Assembly: GCA_947493175.1 (NCBI GenBank) | Contig: CANLQD010000001.1 | Span: forward strand, 840,748 to 904,747 | Direction of reading: 5' to 3' | DNA length: 64,000 bases | Source of the DNA: an uncultured Flavobacteriaceae bacterium | GTDB taxonomy: Bacteria > Bacteroidota > Bacteroidia > Flavobacteriales > Flavobacteriaceae | In this document: positions 53,335-62,581 of the stretch, in pieces | How the letters are laid out: each line of letters begins with the position of its first letter | Numbering within the stretch: position 1 is the stretch's first letter | Program-made: the position numbers and the translations under genes | The notes under the pieces: generated by a model | Seen by the model: the letters and a program-made list of their open reading frames with translations, nothing else | Told to the model about the DNA's origin: nothing | Database searches by the model: none

Positions 53335-55056
53335 ATGTATTCTATGGAAAATAAAAATGTTGGTTTCGACCTTCAAAGTTTATTGGAACAGGTCGAAGAA
53401 ACGGCAAATCTTAGTGTTCTGATCAATGATGTCTCATTCCTGCAACTTCTAGAACGATTCCGAAACATTAATGCCTTCTCCTTGACACTGGTAACTGAAT
53501 TAGAGAATCACTTTTGTAGTAAGGCTATTTTTCTCTTGCGGAAATTAAGAAGTGCCTATGCAATGCCGGTACGCTTATTGATTCCTTTGGTATCCCAGTT
53601 GGCAGATATTGTAAATCCGGCCTCTTCGGATAAATGGGAATACCTTAAAAATCTGGCATCCAATGACCCAGAAGGCGTTTCAAGTGTTGCGAACCTTGTT
53701 TTAAAATATGGATTACACAAGGAAACAAGGTCGCTGGTCGGGAAATTAGAGGAATCCGACCCCCATGCTATTTACCCTACATCGCCCTATCGCGAATCGA
53801 AAGGCACTGTTAGTAGTAGTAAGGACGATAAACATATTGAGGCCGTTATGACCACCTCCACTATGACGGAAATTCATATTTCCGAAGGGGTTTTACATAT
53901 GGAAAATACGATATTAAAAAATCTGTATCAGCCCTTAGGAAGATGTATATGTGTGTTGGACTCTAACGTAAGTGAACATTATAGGGAGGATATTGTCCGT
54001 TATTTCAGACATTACGATATCGCGTTGAACCTACTCGTATACCGAGCAATGGAGGTCGATAAGGGTATCCGGATGGTTGAAGAACTCTTAGGCGATTTTA
54101 AAAGAGTCGGTGTCTCGCGGCAAGAACCGGTTCTTATAGTAGGTGGAGGTGTTATTGCCGATACGGGTGGCCTGGCCTGCTCTCTCTACCATCGGAATAC
54201 GCCCTACGTAATGCTAGCCACATCGATTGTTTCTGGAATCGATGCCGGTCCATCACCTAGAACCTGTTGTGACGGATTTGGTTTTAAAAACTTGTTTGGT
54301 GCCTACCATGCCCCCATAATGACACTTACGGATCGCACTTTTTTTAAAACGCTCCGTACCGGATGGATACGTCATGGCATTGCGGAAATCATTAAAATGG
54401 CTGTCGTCAAGGACGCCGAGCTCTTTGTACTGCTGGAAGAAACTGGAATCGACCTCGTCTATTCGCAATTTGGGACCTTGGTAGATGATGCTGCCTTGGG
54501 AGAACGAAGTCAGCGTATCCTAGCTTTGGCAATGCGCAGTTATGTGCAGGCTGAATATGACAATTTATATGAGACGCATCAATGCCGGCCCCATGCCTAT
54601 GGTCATACTTGGTCTCCCGGCTACGAAATCCCCTCTGGAATGCTCCACGGACACGCCGTGTCGTGCGGGATGGGCTTTGGAGCATACTTGAGCTATCAGG
54701 AGGGGTGGATTTCGGAACACGACCGAGATCGGATACTGTCGTTGATCAGTAGTTTTGAGCTCAGTCTATGGCATCCTATCCTTGATAACACCGATTTGGT
54801 ATACGAAGCGCAAATAAAAGTCATCGAGAAAAGGGGAGGTAACCTTGTTGCGCCTTTGCCCAAAGGTGGAATCGGCCAATGCGGATATCTTAACAAACTT
54901 TCTAACGAGACACTGAAATTATCACTATCAGAATATAAGGCCTTGTGCAAAACCTATAAGCGCGATGGACTTGGAGTCGATGCCCATTGTCATGAAGTTG
55001 GACTAGAAGATCCATCCACAGTGGCCAATTTGAATCTGGTCAACAAATTTGACTGA
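53335..55056 (+). CDS. mysA: Sedoheptulose-7-phosphate cyclase (DDGS/EEVS family), MysA-like, with N-terminal extension
   Basis: 573 residues; Met4 is an alternative start. Residues from about 190 are a complete dehydroquinate-synthase-fold sugar cyclase: QPLGRCICVLDSN, VLIVGGGVIADTGGLACSLY (NAD site), GIDAGPSPRTCCDGFGFKNL and RHGIAEIIKMAVVKDAELF. Zinc histidines are in AYGHTWSPGYE and LHGHAVSCGM. This is the sedoheptulose-7-phosphate branch, not shikimate AroB. In mycosporine synthesis it makes desmethyl-4-deoxygadusol; the PSPRTCC loop may instead indicate 2-epi-5-epi-valiolone output. The first 190 residues form an unrecognised helical extension absent from the cyanobacterial enzymes of about 410 residues. 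mysB to mysD follow. Confidence 0.85.
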   Translation: MYSMENKNVGFDLQSLLEQVEETANLSVLINDVSFLQLLERFRNINAFSLTLVTELENHFCSKAIFLLRKLRSAYAMPVRLLIPLVSQLADIVNPASSDKWEYLKNLASNDPEGVSSVANLVLKYGLHKETRSLVGKLEESDPHAIYPTSPYRESKGTVSSSKDDKHIEAVMTTSTMTEIHISEGVLHMENTILKNLYQPLGRCICVLDSNVSEHYREDIVRYFRHYDIALNLLVYRAMEVDKGIRMVEELLGDFKRVGVSRQEPVLIVGGGVIADTGGLACSLYHRNTPYVMLATSIVSGIDAGPSPRTCCDGFGFKNLFGAYHAPIMTLTDRTFFKTLRTGWIRHGIAEIIKMAVVKDAELFVLLEETGIDLVYSQFGTLVDDAALGERSQRILALAMRSYVQAEYDNLYETHQCRPHAYGHTWSPGYEIPSGMLHGHAVSCGMGFGAYLSYQEGWISEHDRDRILSLISSFELSLWHPILDNTDLVYEAQIKVIEKRGGNLVAPLPKGGIGQCGYLNKLSNETLKLSLSEYKALCKTYKRDGLGVDAHCHEVGLEDPSTVANLNLVNKFD

Positions 55057-55115
55057 TACTTAATGCGAGAATAAATAGAATGCATTCAACTTATCATTTT
55101 AATAAGAATTAAATT

Positions 55116-55826
55116 ATGGAACTAAAAGCTTTATTTATTGGATCTATCGGTGTATTGGCGGAAACCTCCGAATTACAGCGGCAAGCCTACAATCAGGCAC
55201 TTAGGGAAAGCGGTATTGACTGGAACTGGAGCAAGGAAGTTTATAAGAGGCTACTGCAACGTAGCGGTGGTCAAGACCGTCTTGACATGTTGGCGACGGC
55301 TACCGGACAACAGCTGTCCGCCACACAGATTGAAAAAATACATTCTAGAAAGACCGAGTTGGCCTGTGAATTGGTAGCATCGAATGTAGTAGGACCGCGG
55401 GCAGGTGTAGCACAGATCATTAAAGAGGCAATCAACGACAATGTACAGGTCGCTTGGGTCACTACTACTGGGAAAGAAAATACCGGTGCAATCCTGAACG
55501 CCTGTAAAGAATCGATAAAGCGTAGCGATTTTGAACATATTTTTCATAGGGACGATGTACCACGTGGAAAACCGGAACCCGATATATATACCGTGGCCTT
55601 GAATCATTTTAAGGTACGCCCTGAAGAGTGCATTGCAATCGAGGATTCCCTAAATTCAATTCTTTCTGCGAAAGCTGCCGGCATTTATACAGTCGCTACC
55701 TTGGGCGAATATCATGACGAACACGTAGAAAATATTGCCGACTTGATTATCAATTCCCTTAGTGATACGAACTGGAGCAAAATCAGAGCGGAACATCGAT
55801 CTGCTATGTACGATAAAGTCGCCTAA
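55116..55826 (+). CDS. HAD-fold protein lacking the catalytic aspartate, in the MAA cluster
   Basis: 236 residues of CbbY/PGMB-type HAD architecture. Motif I, normally FDxDGxL, reads FIGSIGVLAET, so the nucleophile Asp and the general-acid Asp are replaced by Gly9 and Ile11. Motif II (WVTTTGKENT), motif III (RGKPEPD) and motif IV (IAIEDSLNS) are kept. The protein is thus unlikely to use the standard phosphoaspartate mechanism. It could bind a sugar phosphate, act as a scaffold or use another chemistry. It lies 59 bases after the cyclase and 5 bases before mysB, firmly inside the operon. Confidence 0.8.
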   Translation: MELKALFIGSIGVLAETSELQRQAYNQALRESGIDWNWSKEVYKRLLQRSGGQDRLDMLATATGQQLSATQIEKIHSRKTELACELVASNVVGPRAGVAQIIKEAINDNVQVAWVTTTGKENTGAILNACKESIKRSDFEHIFHRDDVPRGKPEPDIYTVALNHFKVRPEECIAIEDSLNSILSAKAAGIYTVATLGEYHDEHVENIADLIINSLSDTNWSKIRAEHRSAMYDKVA

Positions 55827-55831
55827 TTATT

Positions 55832-56677
55832 ATGGGAATTTTTGCAAACAATATCAAGAAACCAGCATCCGAGCACCGTGCTGTTACACCTTATAGCATT
55901 CTTTGTGAAAAATTGATGCTGTTACAGCAGCAACTGTTCGTATCCGAGCAGGATTCGAAAGCATTGAAACTAGTTCGCGAATGTATAGATTTGATCGAAC
56001 CATTGGAGGGTTATCTTAAACTGAACACGACTTGCGCCTCGAGTGAACTACAACGTCTAGAAGAGAATACCAATACTCAGAACTGGGAATCGGCCTTTGA
56101 TAGTTCCCTTACGGCCTTACCTTTGGAAAAGGAAATGCTCAGTGGCGCGCTGGAAGGCCAATTCCTTAAAATGTTAGTGGAGATTTCTGGAGCGACCAAG
56201 GTATTGGAAATAGGTTCTTTCACAGGATATGCCTCTTTAGCGATGGCAGAAGGCCTTCCCGAAAATGGAAAGCTTTACGCCTGCGAATACGACTCGTTCA
56301 CCGCTAATTTTGCACATGAACAGATATCAGAGTCAAATCATGCCCACAAAATTGAGATTGTTATAGGCGACGCACTAAAATCCTTGGCGAATTTTGAGCG
56401 GAACGGTGAAATATTCGATTTTGTTTTTTTGGATGCCGATAAGAAAGGATACGGGCAGTATTATTCAAAATTGATGGATGGTGGACTTATTAAGAAAGGA
56501 GGAATTCTCTGTATTGACAATACACTTTATATGGGAGAGACCTATTCACTAAGGAAAATTTCAGAAAACGGTCATGCCATAAAGAAGTTCAATGCTATGG
56601 TAGCTGCGGATGATAGGGTACGCCAAGTGATGTTGCCGCTCCGGGACGGCGTTACAATCGTAAGACGTGTCAAATAA
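55832..56677 (+). CDS. mysB: O-methyltransferase MysB (4-deoxygadusol-forming)
   Basis: 281 residues. The N-terminal part (AVTPYSILCEKLMLLQQQL) and the mid motif LPLEKEMLSGALEGQFLKML are characteristic of cyanobacterial MysB. The SAM pocket is VLEIGSFTGYASLAMAEGLP (from residue 124), and FVFLDADKKGY supplies the CCoAOMT-type catalytic and metal Asp. In the known pathway MysB methylates desmethyl-4-deoxygadusol to 4-deoxygadusol. It overlaps mysC by 11 bases. Confidence 0.9.
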   Translation: MGIFANNIKKPASEHRAVTPYSILCEKLMLLQQQLFVSEQDSKALKLVRECIDLIEPLEGYLKLNTTCASSELQRLEENTNTQNWESAFDSSLTALPLEKEMLSGALEGQFLKMLVEISGATKVLEIGSFTGYASLAMAEGLPENGKLYACEYDSFTANFAHEQISESNHAHKIEIVIGDALKSLANFERNGEIFDFVFLDADKKGYGQYYSKLMDGGLIKKGGILCIDNTLYMGETYSLRKISENGHAIKKFNAMVAADDRVRQVMLPLRDGVTIVRRVK

Positions 56678-57986
56678 GCTTGAAAAATTGGTCAAAATAG
56701 GCATGGTACCCTTCGTGCTCTGGGTTCTGGGTATCCTATGGTTGCCACCAACGCTTATGATATCGTTTATATCCCTCTTTAGACCAAATCATAAGGCCGA
56801 GACGTCGGGCAGAACCGTTCTTTTAACAGGTGCTAAGATGACCAAATGTCTGCAACTTGCACGAATGTTTCATGCCGCCGGCGATAGGGTCATTGTCGCT
56901 GAAACCGCCTTGTATAAATGGTGTGGTACGCGATTTTCATCCGCGGTTTCCAAATTTCTGATTCTTCCCGATATTGGAAAAGCCGGAGAAAATTACTGTA
57001 GAGAACTCGTAACCTTTGCAAATCGGGAAGAGGTAGATTTGTTCGTGCCCGTAGCCACGCCAAAATCTGCCTACTTTGATGCTTTGGCAAAACCCAATTT
57101 CCCTAAACATACCGAGGTTTTTCATTTCGACAATGATTTAGTCGATATCTTAGATGATAAGCACAAATTTATTGGTCTGGCCAAGCAATTCGGGTTGACT
57201 GTCCCGGAGTCTCATCTTTTTGAGGATAAGGAAGAACTATTGCATTTTAGTTTCAAATCCGAAAAAAAATACATTTTGAAAAAGATAGCCTACGACCCGG
57301 TGTACCGTCTTGATCTGAGAACATTGCCCCATGCCGGATGGCAGGAGCGCGTTATGGCACTTCCAATTGATTCAGAAAACAAATGGGTTCTTCAGGAATA
57401 TATCGAGGGCGATGAGGTTTGTACCCACACCACCTCACGAATGGGCGAATTGAACCTTTACATTTGTTCGGCATCATCGCCATTTCAGGTTAACTATAAA
57501 ATGTTACACCTTCCAAAGGTAAAGGAATGGGTGCGTTCTTTTGTTAAAGGTCTGGGTGCTACAGGTCAAATATCCTTTGATTTTATTTTAAAGGAGAACG
57601 GAGCCGTAATCCCAATAGAGTGTAATCCAAGAACCCATTCCGCCATAACATTGCTGCATAACCATGAGGAGGCAATAGCGGCATACAGAAAATCGGGAAA
57701 ATCCGTCAATGATTTCGAACCAGGCAAAAATTCGGGCCACACCTACTGGTGGTATCATGAATTGTATCGCCTGTTGACCAGTTATAATCTTTCTAGGGCC
57801 AAAATGTTATTAGAGCGAATGCTTACTGGAAAAGAAGCCGTATTTCAATGGCACGACCCTTGGCCTTTTTGGTTCAATAATCATGTAAGTATACCATATC
57901 AAATCATTAAGAAGTTCCGTCAAGGAACAGTATGGACCCGTATTGATTTCAACATTGGTAAAATAATTGTTCCAGGTGGTGACTAA
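56667..57986 (+). CDS. mysC: ATP-grasp ligase MysC (mycosporine-glycine synthase)
   Basis: 439 residues starting with GTG inside the end of mysB. An N-terminal hydrophobic helix (MVPFVLWVLGILWLPPTLMI) is followed by TVLLTGAKMTKCLQLARMFH, as in MysC of Anabaena/Nostoc. The ATP-grasp core includes KKYILKKIAYDPVYRLDL, WVLQEYIEGDEVCTHTTS and the Mg-binding FILKENGAVIPIECNPRTHS. MysC joins glycine to 4-deoxygadusol with ATP to give mycosporine-glycine. The N-terminal helix suggests membrane attachment. Confidence 0.88.
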   Translation: MSNKLEKLVKIGMVPFVLWVLGILWLPPTLMISFISLFRPNHKAETSGRTVLLTGAKMTKCLQLARMFHAAGDRVIVAETALYKWCGTRFSSAVSKFLILPDIGKAGENYCRELVTFANREEVDLFVPVATPKSAYFDALAKPNFPKHTEVFHFDNDLVDILDDKHKFIGLAKQFGLTVPESHLFEDKEELLHFSFKSEKKYILKKIAYDPVYRLDLRTLPHAGWQERVMALPIDSENKWVLQEYIEGDEVCTHTTSRMGELNLYICSASSPFQVNYKMLHLPKVKEWVRSFVKGLGATGQISFDFILKENGAVIPIECNPRTHSAITLLHNHEEAIAAYRKSGKSVNDFEPGKNSGHTYWWYHELYRLLTSYNLSRAKMLLERMLTGKEAVFQWHDPWPFWFNNHVSIPYQIIKKFRQGTVWTRIDFNIGKIIVPGGD

Positions 57987-59022
57987 AAAATCAAAGATAC
58001 CGCTGACGGCCTTGCAACTTGTGGGTTCCCCTACCTCAAAGTTCTTTTATGACCTATCGTTTCTATATGCGAGAGATGTTGTAGCGCCGAGGGGATTCCG
58101 ATTACTGTTCGCTGTGGCGCATCCTGATGGATATTGGTCTGTTTTGACTTCCTTAACAGACCCAATGAACAAAATCTCCTTTAACGAAATGGTAATTTTG
58201 ATTCAGGCAGTCAATATCGCCGTCTGTCATATGTTCTGCAAAAAGGGAATGATATCGATTCGAATCTTGCTTGAAGATGTTTTGAACATTCCGATTGTGG
58301 GTTCTTCGGGTCACTGTCTAGGGATTGCCCAAAACAAGTTCCTAGCTAAAAGCCTAGTTGCGCAAGCGGGAGTAGCTGTGCCTCGAGGAAAAAAGTTGGA
58401 TTATGAGACTACGATCGCTACCCAACTTCGCATCGACGAATTTCCCGTGATTATTAAACCGAACAGTGCCGATAATTCCGATGGGCTATCGTTGGTTTTT
58501 GAGGAGAAAAATGTACCCGCCGCATGGAAAAAGGCGGGCCAATTCGATGATGTTATTCTTATTGAAAGGTACATCCCAGGTCGAGAAATCAGAGGGGCCT
58601 TGATAGAATCAGGGGGGGATTTAATAATACCGCCTTTCATCGAATATATGGTCCATAGTAATCATCCTATCAGAAATCCGGAAGATAAATTACTTTTCAA
58701 TGAATCCGGGGAACTGATAGGCCAGTCGAAAAAGGAACATATTCCTGCCATTTGTCCTGCCAAATTGGATGATTCCCTTAAAGAACGATTAGTGTTCGCT
58801 ATGAAAGCCGCGCATCGCGCATTAGGTTGCCGGGATTATTCGATGTTCGATTTTAGGATAAACAGCGAAACAAATCGACCCTATATGTTGGAAACCGGCT
58901 TCTTTTGGTCCTTTAGCCATAAGAGTATGATTTCAACAATGTTGTATGAAGCAGGAATTTCTCTAGAGGAAACAACCCATACGATTTGGACCCAAACATT
59001 TACTAGGGGTAACAGCGATTAA
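57967..59022 (+). CDS. mysD: D-Ala-D-Ala-ligase-like MysD (MAA amino-acid ligase)
   Basis: About 350 residues; TTG 57967 and GTG 57976/57979 are the candidate starts, overlapping mysC. Matches to cyanobacterial MysD include LQLVGSPTSKFFYDLSFLYA, FPVIIKPNSADNSDGLSLVF, VILIERYIPGREIRGALIES and CRDYSMFDFRINSETNRPYM. It belongs to the D-Ala-D-Ala ligase ATP-grasp family. In the known pathway it couples a second amino acid (serine or threonine) to mycosporine-glycine, giving shinorine or porphyra-334. Which amino acid is used here cannot be read from sequence. Confidence 0.88.
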   Translation: MFQVVTKKSKIPLTALQLVGSPTSKFFYDLSFLYARDVVAPRGFRLLFAVAHPDGYWSVLTSLTDPMNKISFNEMVILIQAVNIAVCHMFCKKGMISIRILLEDVLNIPIVGSSGHCLGIAQNKFLAKSLVAQAGVAVPRGKKLDYETTIATQLRIDEFPVIIKPNSADNSDGLSLVFEEKNVPAAWKKAGQFDDVILIERYIPGREIRGALIESGGDLIIPPFIEYMVHSNHPIRNPEDKLLFNESGELIGQSKKEHIPAICPAKLDDSLKERLVFAMKAAHRALGCRDYSMFDFRINSETNRPYMLETGFFWSFSHKSMISTMLYEAGISLEETTHTIWTQTFTRGNSD

Positions 59023-59499
59023 ATCAATGAATTAGGACCTATTAGATTTAGTAAATTGTTTTTCATTTGATTAGACCTGGGTAGTAGTTCCTATCCCTTT
59101 AAGGTAATTAGTAATTAAAAGAAGATGAGCTTCGGGGTGTATTGGCAGAGGGCTATTGAAGGAGGTTAGATACAATTTGGTAGGGCAAGTTTCTTTCTAT
59201 AAATAAGGATTTTTTTAATCGTTGTTCAGATGTAGGTATTCTCTTTGAAATCTAAATTCTCGACGATTTTGGTTAAGAAGATTTTTTAGGTTATAAATGG
59301 AATTTTTTCCATTCAAGAACAACTAACACCAATACTGTTTTTGTCTCAGCAGGTTAGTAGCATATGATTAAATCATACCAAGTCCAGAGGGCAGATGGGG
59401 ATTGATATGATAAGAAAAAACAAGCTAATATGAAGTCACTACAAGCGACAAACAAGACCTTCAGCCTAACAAATCGCTTAGGAAAAAGGAAATGTATTA

Positions 59500-59730
59500 T
59501 TGCTGGTGAATGCAGTGGCTCTTTTTCTAGGTGGCGTGGTAATCATGATTGTCGGTATGACTTCGGTGTTCGTTCCTGAAGATTTGGAATATATGAGTAC
59601 CCTAGTCTGTACTCTCGAGGATATCAATCCAAATTTAGTTCCTGTGATTGCCCACGACAGAACTTCTTTTGGTAGGGGCTTGCCAGTCAGGTTTCAGGAA
59701 TCTATGGTTCAGCAGCAGTTTATCTGCTGA
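59500..59730 (+). pseudogene. Broken membrane-protein fragment
   Basis: The frame starts LVNAVALFLGGVVIMIVGM (membrane segment) and continues with TSVFVPEDLEYMSTL and INPNLVPVIAHDRTSFG. A one-base shift near 59675 would continue as GGACQSGFRNLW in another frame. An in-frame stop lies just upstream and no normal start is present. The segment resembles conserved small membrane proteins with an AHDRAGFGG-like motif. It is broken at both ends. Confidence 0.5.
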
Positions 59731-60070
59731 AACCGTTTGCGGTGCAAATGAAAAATTATGGATATCTTCAAAACCTGGTGCATAACAGAATAATAACACT
59801 CATAAATGTGGAGCCCATGCTGTACACTAATCTAAAAAAAGCCAACTGACCAAATCTGATTTAATTATAAAACTTCGTGAGTCCAAGGTACTGAATATGA
59901 AACAGATTAGATAGCAAACTTCAATTCTACAGGGGGTATTTCCGTTTTACACTTCACAAGTCGTAATAAAAAACTGCACAAAAGGTGTTAAAAGGACTTC
60001 TCATCGTAAATGAGACCCAAATTGAGGAACCTTCTAATAAGTATAATCTTCACATTTCTTCTCTTTAGTA

Positions 60071-60205
60071 TCAGTTCTCTTCAGAATCAGTGCCCTCAAA
60101 AAGCTTATCATTTTGTGATTGGATGGTGTTGGTCTCGTTTTTAACATCTTGTGATTTTGATGTTTTGTCCTTATTTTTTTTTTCGTTTTCGTTGTTTTTG
60201 CCCAT
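60071..60205 (-). CDS. Possible small hydrophilic protein (44 aa)
   Basis: Frame MGKNNENEKKNKDKTSKSQD, then NTIQSQNDKLFEGTDSEEN. Low-complexity, lysine-, asparagine- and glutamate-rich. It has an ATG at 60205 and is short, so it could be real (such tiny stress-type proteins exist) or chance. No family recognised. Confidence 0.3.
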   Translation of the reverse strand: MGKNNENEKKNKDKTSKSQDVKNETNTIQSQNDKLFEGTDSEEN

Positions 60206-61874
60206 GGTGCTGTCTTTTTTCCAAAGATAGAGGAAAGTAGGAAACAACATGAGTGATTTAAACACAATTAATGACTTAAAAGGGATTCGCATGAAATTCT
60301 AATGAAAATATTCTAATACCCATTTTGTAGGGCAACACCATACCATGAAAGCACTAAATGCTTCACCTGTGTAAAACCTATGGTCTTAACTCACTCGATC
60401 AGAGAATGGGACAAGATTTTAAACCCGTGGATACTACAACAAACGATTTAGGTCATTCAGAATCGAAATCCCTTACAGAATTTACCGAGGCTTATTTTGA
60501 TTATTCAATGAACTTGAACCTAAAAAACAATCTTGGAGCTTAAAGCATCAAATAAAATTGATGCCTGACGGTTCTCCAAAATAGAAACAAATCATAAATG
60601 TTCATTCGATAAATAGTTTGGGAGTTGCAGAACTATTGTTTTTGTATGCGGCTACCAAAACCCAGGTAATTTCGTAGATGAAAATAGCAGTACTTAAACC
60701 CGCACAATCCAATATTTATATCAATACCATTATACCTGATTCGTTTAAAACACCCTTGTTGGAAAAGACCTTAAATAATAATGGGTATAAAGGCAGATAA
60801 GCTGCTATTGTCGAACAATACATTCAAATATTACCCATAGATAGATTTAGTTCATCGGATGAATTCGCAGAAACCTGAATTCGATTTTATTGGGGAAAGA
60901 GTAAATATTTATCAGGGAGGGGGCTTGGTTCGAGCCTAAGAGGGGATGTAGTGTTAGCAGGGCTTCAACGAGTTTTACTTTTGACTCCTTTTATATTTGA
61001 ACATGATTCACACATAACATTTAATTTTCTTGCCGGGTTTTTTTTGGTTTCATTTACCCTCAGATTATATCATTATTTGTGTTGCTTAACAATTTCAAAG
61101 CAGTGTCATTCCGGAATTTGAAATTGATAATATTAATGGATTATAAATTTGGCATTTTGACAGCTTTCCCAAAAACGAAAATACCAAAAGTCTTATTCAA
61201 TGATAAACTCTTTACAAAAGTTGCATTCTGTAGAGTATTGTTTATTTTGTCCTTGTTAAGATTCGATTAAGCCTAAAACACATCTTGCCAATAGGCTTCT
61301 TTGTACATACTGTTAATTGGATATCGGTAATATTTCAATCACATAATTCTTAATGGATTTTCAATTTTGGTAATCAATGAAATTACGGATTTAAAAACTT
61401 AGAGCTAAACGGAATGTAAAAAACCATTCAGTGTAGTAAATATTCCCAAAATATCAATACTGATACCTAAAGCATCGCCAAAGTCCCTGAACTATACAAA
61501 AATGATAAATCTTGGTATAGCATCCTTCTGGAACCATTGAACAACAAGAAGGATGTGACCATACCACGACCAAAAAGCGTTATTATAAATGTCTAGGTAG
61601 TCTTTGAATCAATTGTAACCGAACAACTAAACTAGGGTTTGAGTATCCTAAAAGAGCAGGTAAAAAAGCCGATAAGAGGAATTTCTAGCCTTGTTTGTAG
61701 AGACTTAGATTCATGTGAAGAAGTTGTGATCGATTTTACTGGGTATTTGGCAAGATCTACGTTAAATCAACTTTTTACATGCTTTAGCTCTTTAACCAAC
61801 TTGATTCCTATTTTTAAACCAATAAATTGCGGTTTTGCAATAGAAATTCATAACCGGCAAGGTGAATAAACATA

Positions 61875-62369
61875 ATGGAAAAAGAGAATTCGAAAAACAA
61901 TGTACTCATCAAACTTATTTTTGTTGTAGTCACTATTTGGGGATTATCGGCTGTTCTAATAATGGTTTTTCTTTCCGAATGGTCTGATAGGGGTACTTTT
62001 GGGGACTTATTTGGTGCGGTAAATGCGCTATTTTCCGCTCTTGCGTTTGCCGTTTTGATTTATACGATTATTCTTCAACGCGAGGAAATAAAACAGAATC
62101 GAGCGGAAATTGTTCTAAATAGAAAAGAACTTGAAAAAAGTGCAAAACTGCAGCGCAAAGCTCAGGAAGTTTTAATAAGACAGGTAGAACAAACCCATTT
62201 AAGTGCAAAAATGAATGCGATGAGAACTCTTGTAGATTATTATAACAACCAAATTTCAAACCCAAAAAGCACCGAGGAGGTAATTGAAAAGGCTAAGCAA
62301 AAAAGAAAGCAAATAATAGTTCAAATTGACCAGCTAATTGACGGGTTGAATGATTCGGATGTAGAATAA
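61875..62369 (+). CDS. Two-span membrane protein with cytoplasmic coiled coil
   Basis: 164 residues. Two membrane segments (IKLIFVVVTIWGLSAVLIMV and ALFSALAFAVLIYTIILQR) are joined by SDRGTFGDLFGAVNALFSAL. A long coiled coil (EEIKQNRAEIVLNRKELEKS, then KAKQKRKQIIVQIDQL) follows. The RGTFGDxFGAxNALFS phrase marks a widespread accessory family of unknown function, frequent near mobile elements. Stands alone. Confidence 0.75.
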   Translation: MEKENSKNNVLIKLIFVVVTIWGLSAVLIMVFLSEWSDRGTFGDLFGAVNALFSALAFAVLIYTIILQREEIKQNRAEIVLNRKELEKSAKLQRKAQEVLIRQVEQTHLSAKMNAMRTLVDYYNNQISNPKSTEEVIEKAKQKRKQIIVQIDQLIDGLNDSDVE

Positions 62370-62581
62370 AGCAATCACATTAAATTATTTTTTTTCGAAA
62401 CAGTAACTAATCAAAACCCACATCAAAATTGCCCCTCTTCTTCTTTGGTTAAAAGATGAATCCCATAGTGTTGAAAAGGTTATTCCGAATAATACGGTAT
62501 AACCAATAAATATCAAAAGAAAACCCTACTTGCCTCTGGAAGAGGAGTAACTTCGCATTTTAGAGATAAACATATCGAGAA

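Larger units (their letters stand above)
59023..61874. other. Relic-rich region with no intact gene of recognised family
   Basis: About 2.85 kb downstream of mysD. It contains short frames that look like pieces of former genes: the membrane-protein piece at 59500-59730, KIAVLKPAQSNIYINTIIPD near 60680-60740 interrupted by a stop, KNDKSWYSILLEPLNNKKD near 61500-61560, and an unlabelled frame at 61639-61869. The pattern is of several decayed insertions. Confidence 0.6.

Noticed and set aside
53335..55056. Reading the cyclase as shikimate-pathway 3-dehydroquinate synthase (aroB)
   Set aside because: The PSPRTCC loop, the RHGIAEIIKM segment and the adjacent mysB, mysC and mysD all point to the sedoheptulose-7-phosphate cyclase branch.
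60358..60543. 61-residue plus-strand frame
   Set aside because: No natural-looking sequence, no ribosome-binding context, and it lies in the relic region.
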